A stretch of DNA of 64,000 bases from Levilinea sp. (GTDB lineage: Bacteria; Chloroflexota; Anaerolineae; Anaerolineales; Anaerolineaceae): the NCBI GenBank assembly GCA_029975215.1, contig JARKPO010000049.1:1-64000 (forward strand), in the 5' to 3' direction. Below are positions 8,424 to 16,650 of the stretch, piece by piece; position 1 is the stretch's first letter, and each line of letters opens with the position of its first letter. The notes under the pieces are model-generated. The model was not told the DNA's origin, searched no databases, and worked only from the letters and a program-made list of their open reading frames with translations. A program made the position numbers and the translations under genes.

Positions 8424-9473
8424 ATGAATCAAAATAGAAACCGCCGTTACGATCCTGAGGCTCAGACCCAGGCTTTTCCCCCCGCGACCCCGCCCACACC
8501 GCCCCCTGCTTCGTTGGAAGACACCCGCCCCAATCGCGTGCCTTCCAATTTGCCTGCCACCCAGCCTGTACTGGTGGAGTACAGCTCCCCCGCCTTTGAC
8601 CCGCCAGATGAAATGGCGGCCTACCAGCCCATCCGCATCCCGCGCCAAAAGCGCAAACCGCGCAAGAGGCGTTCTCTGGGGTGCGCACTGCTCCCCCTCT
8701 TTATACTGCTGTGCCTGTTGGCCTATTTGCTGGCACCCCTGCCCACCCAGGTACTGCTGCTGGGGCTGGACCGCGCCCCCGAAGGCTCAGACGCTTCGCG
8801 CACCGATACGATGATCCTCATGGCGGTCAACCCCTTGCTGCCGAGGGTGACCATGCTCTCCATCCCCCGCGATCTGTGGGTTTCGATCCCCAACGTGGGT
8901 GAGAACCGCATAAACACCGCCCATTTCTTCGCCGAGGCAGCCGATCCTGGTTCTGGTCCGCGCGCTGCCTTAGAGACGGTGCGGCAGAATTTCGGTGTGC
9001 CCACCCGTTATTATGTGCGTGTGCGTTTCGACGGCTTTGTGGACATCATCAACGCCATGGGCGGGGTTACCATTACTCTTGAACAGCCCACCGGCCTGTT
9101 GGAGGCCGGAACCCACCACTTAGACGGCACCCAAGCCCTGGCTTTTGTGCGCGACCGCAGCGGTGCGGATGATTTCTTCCGCATGGCCCACGCCCAGATT
9201 CTGCTCAAGGCCGCTGTACAAAAATGGCTCAACCCGCTCACCTGGGTGCACCTACCGGCCGTAGCTGCGGCTCTCTCACGGTCGCTTGATACGAATTTGC
9301 CCTTCTGGCAGTGGCCGCGCATCGCCCTGGCCCTGGCGCGCTCCCTGCTGGGCGGTCTGGATGCGCGCACCCTGCCGCGTGAGGCGGTGACGCCCTTTGT
9401 GACCAATGAAGGTGCCGCCGTGCTGTTGCCCAACTGGGATTTGATCCGTCCCCTGGTGAACGAGCTGTTCTAA
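8424..9473 (+). CDS. LytR-CpsA-Psr (LCP) family cell-wall glycopolymer ligase
   Basis: A 349-residue membrane-anchored protein. About 80 cytoplasmic residues rich in Pro are followed by a basic patch, one membrane helix (about residues 88-108), and an extracellular LCP domain. Diagnostic residues are present: SRTDTM, the SIPRDLWV strand, the FDGFVDIINAMGGV core and ALAFVRDR. LCP proteins transfer polyprenyl-linked glycopolymers onto peptidoglycan. ATG 8424 is preferred over GTG 8385 and ATG 8412 because the promoter -10 (8408-8413) would exclude the upstream codons from the mRNA. Confidence 0.9.
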   Translation: MNQNRNRRYDPEAQTQAFPPATPPTPPPASLEDTRPNRVPSNLPATQPVLVEYSSPAFDPPDEMAAYQPIRIPRQKRKPRKRRSLGCALLPLFILLCLLAYLLAPLPTQVLLLGLDRAPEGSDASRTDTMILMAVNPLLPRVTMLSIPRDLWVSIPNVGENRINTAHFFAEAADPGSGPRAALETVRQNFGVPTRYYVRVRFDGFVDIINAMGGVTITLEQPTGLLEAGTHHLDGTQALAFVRDRSGADDFFRMAHAQILLKAAVQKWLNPLTWVHLPAVAAALSRSLDTNLPFWQWPRIALALARSLLGGLDARTLPREAVTPFVTNEGAAVLLPNWDLIRPLVNELF

Positions 9474-9523
9474 CCCGCCAGCCCCAAATTCACCTTACAG
9501 ATTCAAAATCAGGCTTAAATTAA

Positions 9524-9552
9524 TTGATTTTTGTTCTATTTTGGTGTATGAT
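9524..9552 (+). promoter_or_regulatory. Sigma-70-type promoter of the radical SAM / AAA+ operon
   Basis: TTGATT (9524-9529) and TATGAT (9547-9552) are spaced exactly 17 bases apart, with TG just upstream of the -10. The region 9490-9570 is AT-rich. The predicted leader is about 90 bases up to ATG 9649. Confidence 0.65.
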
Positions 9553-9648
9553 TAGAACATAATTTCAGTTATGATGCCATGGCCTGATTCCGCGAAGGCG
9601 GCCAGACCGGCGGCGTCCGAATGATCACCTGGAGCTTCGGCGGCGTGT

Positions 9649-10323
9649 ATGAACGGTCAGAAGAAACAATTCCCCACCACCCCCACACCTGCGAGCAGGC
9701 TGAATCTGGCTCATGTAGTTCGCCGTACCACTGCCCTGGGACCAGGGGATGTGCGTTCGGCAGTGTGGTTTCAGGGCTGCCCCCTGGCCTGCCCCGGTTG
9801 TATCTCGCCGGAATGGCAGACTTTCAAACCATCCATGCAGCCCACCCCTCAGGAATTGACCGACTGGTTCCTACAAGACCCTGACGTGCACGCCCTGACC
9901 CTTTCAGGCGGTGAGCCGACTCATCAGAGCGAAGCTGCGGCAGAATTCTTGCGCCTTGTTCGGCAGAAGCGAGAGATCAGCGTGATCTGCTTCAGCGGCT
10001 ACACCTACGAACACCTGCTCAGCAGCCCGCCTGCTCCAGGGGTAGACGCCCTCCTGGCGCAAGTGGATGTGCTGGTGGACGGACCTTTCCGCCGCGAACT
10101 GGCTGATACCACCCAAGGGCTGCGCGGCTCCAGTAATCAGAATATCATCTACCTCACAAACCGCATCCCCGCTGGATCTCTGGAAAAGGTAGAACGCAAA
10201 GTGGAAATCCACATTCACGAGGATAGCGCCGTGATGGTCGGCATCCCCCGTCCAGCAGTGCTCAGCGCCTTTCACCGCGCTCTGGCTGCCCCGCGAATGG
10301 GAAGCCAAAGGAGTACCCCATGA
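9649..10323 (+). CDS. Small radical SAM protein, activase-like (NrdG/PflA type)
   Basis: A 224-residue radical SAM protein with the 4Fe-4S motif C-x3-C-x2-C at Cys44, Cys48 and Cys51 (QGCPLACPGC) and the SAM-binding GGEP (in LTLSGGEPTHQ). The compact size and the WFQGCPLAC context resemble glycyl-radical activating enzymes such as NrdG. However, no glycyl radical enzyme with an RVxGY motif is encoded nearby, so its target is unknown. It is the first gene of a three-gene operon, and its stop overlaps the start of the next gene (ATGA at 10320). The ribosome-binding site is weak. Family placement is secure; the substrate is not. Confidence 0.85.
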   Translation: MNGQKKQFPTTPTPASRLNLAHVVRRTTALGPGDVRSAVWFQGCPLACPGCISPEWQTFKPSMQPTPQELTDWFLQDPDVHALTLSGGEPTHQSEAAAEFLRLVRQKREISVICFSGYTYEHLLSSPPAPGVDALLAQVDVLVDGPFRRELADTTQGLRGSSNQNIIYLTNRIPAGSLEKVERKVEIHIHEDSAVMVGIPRPAVLSAFHRALAAPRMGSQRSTP

Positions 10324-11696
10324 GTGGGCATAAGAAAGCCCTGGTGAGCATCAGCCAGGAAGAATATGACCGCTTGCGCACCACTAGCGTGCGTGTTTAC
10401 GATCTGACCGCCCAGCTGGACGACCTGCATGACATCATGCGCCGCCAGTCTACCCAGGCCTCTCACTCTCAACTGGAACAGGCTCTCACGCGCCAGCAAG
10501 CCTATGAAAAGGCCGTCTCGGTTCTTTCGGACCATTTGCAGGATCTGGAGCACGCCTCCGCTCAGGCGTATGAAAGCCTATACCACGCCTGGTCACAGAA
10601 CCTGGTTGCGTTTGAGCAGTCCTGGTCGCAGCAAACCGCTGATCAGTTGGAAAAATGGAGCAGCCAGGTGCTTACTGAGATCCAGGAAGAACACCGTGCC
10701 CGTCAGATGGAATTGCTGCACCTGAACCGCCGAATGGAAGATGGTTATCAAAGTGTTCGCCAACATCAGGCTCTTGCCGAGCATTGGTCCGAGTCCGCCT
10801 TGATCCTGCTGGATTTTATTCAAACGCATTACCCGCTGTCCCTCTTTGGCCGGGCGAAATACCAGCACATCCTGGACGAGATGGCCGCCGCTGAAGAGAA
10901 TTACAACGCGGCTGCCTTCCAGGCCGCCCTTTCTACTTACCAACGAATTTTCTTCCAACTCTCTGACCTTCGCGTAGAGCTGGAACGCCGTCTGGCACGC
11001 TGGAACCACCTTTACCAACAGGCCATATATGAGGCCGGTACACACCTGGCCGTGCTTCAGCGTTCGGCCCAGGTGCAGGCGGTTGATTTGGAAGGCCAGG
11101 ATATCAACGAGAAGATCGATCTAGATCTGTGGACCCAGGGCGGCTACAGCGAGCTGCTCCGCCGTTCACAAGCCTTGTTGACCCAACTGGAAAGCGGGAT
11201 GGAACATAACTCCGCCCGCCTTTTACAGCAAATCCTGAGCCACGATCTGCCCGCTTTGCGGGAGGAGTTTACCGACCTGGTGCATCAGGCGCGTATGGCC
11301 GTGCTCTCCTCTCAATTGCGCATCAATATCGCCGATTTGGTGGTTCAGTCACTGGAGGCTCAGCATTTCGTTTTTTCTGAAGGCCATTATGACGCCGAGG
11401 ATATGCGCCGGGCCTATTCTGCTTCGCTCAAGAATTTGGCAGGTGAAGAGGTGGTCATTCAGGTACATCCCCGCGGCACGGCCAGCCTGGAAAACGACTT
11501 GCATATCATCTCTCTGGACCGCAGCCAAAGCACCGAACACGATTTCCGCCAGCGGTTCCTGGAAATTCAGACCAGCCTGAACCAGAGCGGGCTGATTGTA
11601 GAACAACCGCGGGAGGTTCGCCTGACCGCCAACGGCCTGGGCCGCCCGCACTCATCCAGGCTGCAACCTGCTCACCGACTTTCAACGCGCCCGTGA
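10320..11696 (+). CDS. Long alpha-helical/coiled-coil protein, unknown family
   Basis: A 458-residue soluble protein without signal or membrane segment. Residues about 10-350 are almost continuous predicted helix rich in Gln, Glu, Leu and Ala, with heptad-like runs. The last 90 residues (from about LAGEEVVIQVHP) look like a small mixed alpha/beta domain with a basic tail. ATG 10320 follows AAAGGAG. It overlaps both neighbours (ATGA upstream, GTGA downstream), so strict co-translation with the radical SAM and AAA+ genes is expected. It is a likely adaptor or substrate of the AAA+ protein; this is inferred from context only. Confidence 0.75.
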   Translation: MSGHKKALVSISQEEYDRLRTTSVRVYDLTAQLDDLHDIMRRQSTQASHSQLEQALTRQQAYEKAVSVLSDHLQDLEHASAQAYESLYHAWSQNLVAFEQSWSQQTADQLEKWSSQVLTEIQEEHRARQMELLHLNRRMEDGYQSVRQHQALAEHWSESALILLDFIQTHYPLSLFGRAKYQHILDEMAAAEENYNAAAFQAALSTYQRIFFQLSDLRVELERRLARWNHLYQQAIYEAGTHLAVLQRSAQVQAVDLEGQDINEKIDLDLWTQGGYSELLRRSQALLTQLESGMEHNSARLLQQILSHDLPALREEFTDLVHQARMAVLSSQLRINIADLVVQSLEAQHFVFSEGHYDAEDMRRAYSASLKNLAGEEVVIQVHPRGTASLENDLHIISLDRSQSTEHDFRQRFLEIQTSLNQSGLIVEQPREVRLTANGLGRPHSSRLQPAHRLSTRP

Positions 11697-14488
11697 TCTC
11701 TCGTTTTGCTCCCCTCTTTTCACGACCTTTTCCCCTCCCGATTCAGATCATCATTGGTGAGGGCCTGGGTGATTCCTTTTTCTCGGCGGACGGCCGTGAA
11801 ATGGATTTTCTCACCGCCTTCCACGCTGCCTTGCGAGAAGCCGGATATCAGCGCATCGCATTCATCGCTCCCCACCGGCCAGTGTTTTATTTAGACGCTG
11901 ACTCTGAGCGTTTGGCCAGCCCTGAGGGTCTGAGCCTGCCTTCCTCTCCGCCGCGTCCGCGCACCGGCCCCTTACACGACCGGCAGCTGATCACCGGCGG
12001 GGTGATGAACGTGCGCGCCAATAACCAGCCTATGGGGGATGTGCATGCCGTTCGGCAGCTGCACGCCCTGATGACGGACCCACGCCCCATCCGTACAGCT
12101 GTCGTCATTCAGCAAGCCGAATCGTGGATGGCCTTTCACGAGAGCCAGCGTACGTTGGCCGGTTTGGTGGCATCCTGGCTCAATTTGCCCTCCACCAGCC
12201 GCAGCCAATGTTTCTGCCTTTTTTCTGCCAGAAACACAGATGCCTTAGTGGAAATTGCCCCCTTGCTGCCTGTTCCAGAGCTTCGTGAACTGATTCAGAC
12301 ATCAGCCCATACCGCGCCTGCCGGGGCAGTCTATTGCCTGCCAGAACCTGCCGCAGAGGAGTGGGAGGACATGCTGCGCCACCTGGAAAACGCCAGAAAC
12401 CAGAGGCTGTCAGAAGAAGAGCGCAGCCGTTTACTGCGTTGGATCTCTGCTGAGGGGGGTAGCCTGCGCACCTGGCATGAGCGTCTCGCTTCCTTGCCAG
12501 AATGGTCGTTTGCAGCGGTGCGCGCCGCTGGCTGGTTTTCTTCTGTGCGGCGTCCCGATTTGTCACTTGAAGAGAAGCTGGGTAAGGTGGTCGGCCGCGA
12601 TGAGCTGAAACAGCGCCTGCTGGACTTTCGCGCCTGGGTACGGCTGCAGTGGGATCCCAACCGACCCACGCAAGATGAATTCCCTCTCCTTCATATGATC
12701 TTTTCCGGCAGCCCAGGGACCGGTAAAACCACCTTTGCGCGTCTGGTGGGGGAAATCCTGCGAGACGCGGGCGTGCTGCGCCGCGGTCATCTGGTTGAGA
12801 CCTCCCCCGGTCAAATGGTAGCTCAATTCATCGGCGGTACAGCTGCCAGGACACATCAGATTATTGATTCCGCCCTGGACGGAGTGCTCTTCATAGATGA
12901 GGCCTACGGATTAGCGGATTCTGACCGAGGCGGGTACGGCGCGGAGGCTCTGGAAACCCTGCTGACCCGTATGGAAAATGACCGCGACCGCCTGGTGGTC
13001 ATTGCCGCAGGCTACACCCAAAAAATGCAGACATTCCTGGAGGCTAATCCCGGATTGAGCCGCCGCTTCCCGGCAGAAAACCGCCTGGTGTTTACAGATT
13101 TGAATCATGACGAACTCTACGAAATATTGCGCCAATCGCTCCACAACCGTGGATTGGCGCTTCATCCCACCCTGCAGCCCGTGTTGGAGGAGTGTATCCA
13201 CGGCATGCTGCGCGAAAAAGACGAGCATTTCGGCAACGCGGGTGAGATGCGCAACCTGGCCGACGCATTGGAACGTGCCTACGCCGTCCGCACAGCCGCC
13301 AAGCCGCAGGCTGAAGCTGCGCTGCTTCCCCAGGATTTTCCAGAGCATTACCAGCGTTACCTTCAACCGCAGGTGGAAAGTGTGGAAGAGGTATTCCGGG
13401 AATTGGATGCCCTCACCGGTCTGGAAGCAGTCAAACGCAGTCTGCGCGCTCTGGCCTACCGCATCCTCATGGAAAACCACCGTAAGGAGCGGGACGCAGC
13501 CTACATACCGAATTACCCTAAAAGTCATTTCGTCTTCTCTGGCAATCCCGGTACTGGCAAAACCACCGTTGCCCGCCTGGTAGGGCGCCTTTTCCGCGCC
13601 CTGGGGCTGCTCACCCAGGGGCATCTGGTGGAGGTCTCCCGGGTCGACCTGGTCGCGGGTTATGTCGGTCAAACGGCCTTGAAAACCGCCCAGAAGATCA
13701 AAGAAGCCCGCAGTGGGGTGCTTTTTATCGATGAAGCGTACACCCTGGCCCGCGGCGGCAGTCAGGATTTTGGTCGCGAAGCGGTAGATACCCTGGTGAA
13801 GGCCCTGGAAGACGAAAGTCACCGCCTGGTGGTCATCGCTGCTGGATACCCGGAAGAAATGCAGAGTTTCCTGCAGATGAACCCGGGATTGGCCTCACGC
13901 TTTGGCGATCCGATTCCATTTCCAAATTACACCTCCGCCGAGCTGCGCGAACTCTTGAAACAATGGGCAGCTCAGGACCAGTATCAGGTGACGGATGAGG
14001 CCTTAACCCAAATGACCATTCTCCTCACCCAACGCGCAGCGGCACAAGAACGCAGCTTTGGCAATGCCCGTACTGCCCGCACCCTGTGGGAGGAGGTGAA
14101 AAATCGTCATGCTGAAAAAGTCTATACCGATCACGCCCAGTCAGCGCGGCAAGACGCTGACTTAGGCCGCATCACCCTCGAAGATGTTCCGGGGTGGTCA
14201 GCGCCGATCCCTGGTCATTTTTCCCTGCATGAGTCGCGCAGCGGATACAGCACCGCTGGAGAACACGCAGCAACAGACTCCGAGCGCATAAATCCAACAG
14301 CACCGCGGCACAAAGCCGCCCACCTTGCCGCCAGGTTTGTGCCGGAATGGAAGGCCGCGCCTATAAAGCTGTCTGAAGCTTTAGGGTTAAAGCCGAGCGC
14401 ATCAACGCCAGTTTTTCAGAATACCATTCGAAGCGGTTTTGCCGATTCTGGTTCTTCTCAACCAATGCCAGATCCTCAAAAGTGGTGA
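11693..14488 (+). CDS. Dual AAA+ ATPase, CbxX/CfqX (SpoVK-like) type, with extra N-terminal domain
   Basis: A 931-residue protein. AAA+ domain 1 has Walker A GSPGTGKT (339-346) and Walker B VLFIDEA (Asp402, Glu403). Domain 2 has GNPGTGKT (617-624) and VLFIDEA (Asp680, Glu681). Both carry arginine-bearing ends typical of the CbxX/CfqX family (GLSRRF, GLASRF). Relatives include Rubisco activase CbbX and SpoVK, hexameric remodelling machines. Residues 1-300 look like a further alpha/beta domain that may be a degenerate ATPase lacking Walker A. The last 90 residues look disordered. The start is GTG 11693, coupled to the upstream stop. The 3' end overlaps the convergent TPR-like gene by 128 nt. 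Confidence 0.88.
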   Translation: MISRFAPLFSRPFPLPIQIIIGEGLGDSFFSADGREMDFLTAFHAALREAGYQRIAFIAPHRPVFYLDADSERLASPEGLSLPSSPPRPRTGPLHDRQLITGGVMNVRANNQPMGDVHAVRQLHALMTDPRPIRTAVVIQQAESWMAFHESQRTLAGLVASWLNLPSTSRSQCFCLFSARNTDALVEIAPLLPVPELRELIQTSAHTAPAGAVYCLPEPAAEEWEDMLRHLENARNQRLSEEERSRLLRWISAEGGSLRTWHERLASLPEWSFAAVRAAGWFSSVRRPDLSLEEKLGKVVGRDELKQRLLDFRAWVRLQWDPNRPTQDEFPLLHMIFSGSPGTGKTTFARLVGEILRDAGVLRRGHLVETSPGQMVAQFIGGTAARTHQIIDSALDGVLFIDEAYGLADSDRGGYGAEALETLLTRMENDRDRLVVIAAGYTQKMQTFLEANPGLSRRFPAENRLVFTDLNHDELYEILRQSLHNRGLALHPTLQPVLEECIHGMLREKDEHFGNAGEMRNLADALERAYAVRTAAKPQAEAALLPQDFPEHYQRYLQPQVESVEEVFRELDALTGLEAVKRSLRALAYRILMENHRKERDAAYIPNYPKSHFVFSGNPGTGKTTVARLVGRLFRALGLLTQGHLVEVSRVDLVAGYVGQTALKTAQKIKEARSGVLFIDEAYTLARGGSQDFGREAVDTLVKALEDESHRLVVIAAGYPEEMQSFLQMNPGLASRFGDPIPFPNYTSAELRELLKQWAAQDQYQVTDEALTQMTILLTQRAAAQERSFGNARTARTLWEEVKNRHAEKVYTDHAQSARQDADLGRITLEDVPGWSAPIPGHFSLHESRSGYSTAGEHAATDSERINPTAPRHKAAHLAARFVPEWKAAPIKLSEALGLKPSASTPVFQNTIRSGFADSGSSQPMPDPQKW

Positions 14489-15326
14489 TGGCTCGTTCCC
14501 AGCTTTGGGCTGCCCGGCTAAATGCCCCCTCAATCCGCCACTGAACCATCCCCAACATCCACAACGCCACCGCCTGCGGGTGGGTCCCCGGCAGGTAGGT
14601 GGCCACCGCGCGGGTGAAATATGCTTCGGCCAGGGGGTAATTTTCCAGCACAAAGCAGGTGTAGCCGTTGACCACACAGGCCTCGGCTTCAGCCTGATAT
14701 TGTTTGGTGCGAAAGACGCTGTCCAGCAGGCGGTCGATCGTATCATAAGCAGTCACGTCCCGGCGGCGGCGTTTACGCTCCAAAATTTCCACCAGTTGGG
14801 CCGACTGTTCGCGCAGGTATTTTTCACCCCATTTGTACAGCCAGTCGTTGTACACCTCGCCCATGTCGTCCACACCCGCCGTGCCGATATCCGCCTGCAT
14901 CCCATCCAGGCGCTGCTGGAGGAAGGTACGCTTCTTTTCGAAAACGCTCCGGGCCTGCTGCCAATAGTATTGGGCGTTCTCGCGCTCCTCCATATCCCAC
15001 AGTACCCAACCCAGCATATACGCCGTTACCCCATATTTGTAGGAATTCTGCGGAAAAATGGTCAGCGCTTCCTGCAAGTTCTGGCTGGCGGTCAGGCGGT
15101 AATTGTGCTGGTAGCGCTTGACCGCCGTATACACCAGCGCCTCAGCGTATTCCAGGCGGTCCGCGCTGGCGCGCGCGGTGTTCAAGGCATCGTTCATTAA
15201 AACCGCCATACGGCTCTTGGTCACTTCCGGCGCATTCATCGCCTCCACTTTGGCGCGCACCGCCTGCGAAAGGCGCATAGGCTCAAATTCATTCATCCAC
15301 TGCAGGACGGCCTCCAGGTCAATCAT
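14361..15326 (-). CDS. Helical-repeat (TPR-like) protein
   Basis: A 321-residue soluble protein of paired helices. Several stretches have TPR-like spacing (AYMLGWVLWDMEERENAQYY, and NGYTCFVLENYPLAEAYFTRA near 215-235), followed by further pairs to the C-terminus. It is probably a scaffold or binding protein. ATG 15326 is preceded by AGGAGAAAGAG and overlaps the end of the upstream SPFH-like gene by 8 nt, making it the last gene of that operon. Its final 128 coding bases are antisense to the end of the AAA+ gene. No enzymatic motif is seen. Confidence 0.75.
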   Translation of the reverse strand: MIDLEAVLQWMNEFEPMRLSQAVRAKVEAMNAPEVTKSRMAVLMNDALNTARASADRLEYAEALVYTAVKRYQHNYRLTASQNLQEALTIFPQNSYKYGVTAYMLGWVLWDMEERENAQYYWQQARSVFEKKRTFLQQRLDGMQADIGTAGVDDMGEVYNDWLYKWGEKYLREQSAQLVEILERKRRRRDVTAYDTIDRLLDSVFRTKQYQAEAEACVVNGYTCFVLENYPLAEAYFTRAVATYLPGTHPQAVALWMLGMVQWRIEGAFSRAAQSWERAITTFEDLALVEKNQNRQNRFEWYSEKLALMRSALTLKLQTAL

Positions 15327-16641
15327 GAGTCTCTTTCTCCTGGTTTCTCAGGTTTTTGTCACGCAGCGCATCCAGCGTGCTGGCCACCCGCTGTAAAAAG
15401 ATCGTCCGCAAGTTTTCACGAGGGTCGTTATTCATCTGAACATTCTCCAGCGCATGGGCGATGCTGATGATCACCTCAGCCTGGGCCTCCGCCCGCCCCA
15501 ATTCGGTGTAAGCCTGCCGGCGGGCATCGCTGAAAGCCCGTTTGGCATTGGCATCTCCCAGCCACTCCGCCGCCCAATAACCCACACGGCGCTCATCCAC
15601 GGCGTCTTGAACGATCTCAATGTGGCCGATGTCAATCCACAGCAGCTCCGCCCCTAGATTCTTCAACCGCGCTTTGCGGTCGGGCAGGTCAAAATCCGCA
15701 CGGATCAAATCTCGCGGCGAACGGTCTTCGTTCATCGGCGCGGTCAGCTCGTCCAGGTAATGGCTGTTAATGTAGTCGCTGATCACCCCCGTCACCGATT
15801 TACGCACCGCAGCGTGCCAGCTCTCTAAGCCCTCTTTGGTCACCGAGAGGTTGTAAGCCATGTTGCGCATGGCGTCTTCCGAATAGGGGTAAGGCCGGTC
15901 TAAAGAGCGCCGAATAACGCGCCCAGCCGATTCTTCCGGCAGGATACGGTAACGAAACTGCACATCGTGCAGAACCACCAAAATCCCATCCCGCGTCATG
16001 GTCTTGACGTTGTTGTTCGAATCGTGCTGGTCGTCCAAATTGGCGATCTGCCCCACGGTTTCAAAGGGGGCCGCAAAATAAGAACGGGTGATGCTGACAT
16101 TGGACGGGCGGCGCAGTTCGCGGAACAGAACGGCGTTCCCCGGCTGGATCAGCACATACCCCGGACCGCCCACCGCCTCAATCAGGTTCACCTCTTTCTT
16201 ACCGCGGATCATTTGCCCGCCGTCAATGGTCAGTTCCGGATAATCCAGGCCGAACATGGAGGACAGGATATATTTGAGACCGTGAGAAAATTTCGGCAGG
16301 TTGTAAATATCCTGCACAAAACGCGCCCCTGCCACCATCACCGCCACCAGAGCCGCCAGCGGCGCGATGGCATAGCGCACATGCAGCGGATGGAAAATCC
16401 ACACGCCCAGGCGGAACATCCACAGGGGGAAAAAGCGCAGCAGAATATTGGCGTTGTGCAGTTCCTCGGCAATGGCATCCACCGGCACTTCCTCGAACAA
16501 GGCCCCGCCCAAGAACGCAAAACCGCTCAGCATCAGCACCACCAGGCCCATACGTACCAGGGCCAAAAGCTGCTGCCAGGCCTCAGTGTCCACCTGGGGC
16601 CGTTCACGTCTGCGGTTGAATCGCGGCATACGGTTTTGCAT
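15319..16641 (-). CDS. SPFH/band-7-like membrane protein, second of pair
   Basis: A 440-residue protein. Two hydrophobic segments (about 28-50 and 85-110) are followed by a beta-rich region with SPFH-like sequence (GPGYVLIQPGNAVLFREL; VKTMTRDGILVVLHDVQFRYRI) and a helical tail containing the Ala/Glu-rich QAYTELGRAEAQAEVI typical of band-7 proteins. SPFH proteins form large membrane-bound rings that organise or guard membrane complexes. ATG 16641 is preceded by AAGGACGAG. It lies nine bases after the first SPFH-like gene and overlaps the TPR-like gene. Assignment rests on motif style, so the family is likely rather than certain. Confidence 0.7.
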   Translation of the reverse strand: MQNRMPRFNRRRERPQVDTEAWQQLLALVRMGLVVLMLSGFAFLGGALFEEVPVDAIAEELHNANILLRFFPLWMFRLGVWIFHPLHVRYAIAPLAALVAVMVAGARFVQDIYNLPKFSHGLKYILSSMFGLDYPELTIDGGQMIRGKKEVNLIEAVGGPGYVLIQPGNAVLFRELRRPSNVSITRSYFAAPFETVGQIANLDDQHDSNNNVKTMTRDGILVVLHDVQFRYRILPEESAGRVIRRSLDRPYPYSEDAMRNMAYNLSVTKEGLESWHAAVRKSVTGVISDYINSHYLDELTAPMNEDRSPRDLIRADFDLPDRKARLKNLGAELLWIDIGHIEIVQDAVDERRVGYWAAEWLGDANAKRAFSDARRQAYTELGRAEAQAEVIISIAHALENVQMNNDPRENLRTIFLQRVASTLDALRDKNLRNQEKETHD

Positions 16642-16650
16642 CGCTCGTCC

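Noticed and set aside
10320..11696. The coiled-coil protein as a glycyl radical enzyme partner of the radical SAM activase
   Set aside because: It lacks an RVxGY-type glycyl radical motif and the barrel-like sequence of that family.
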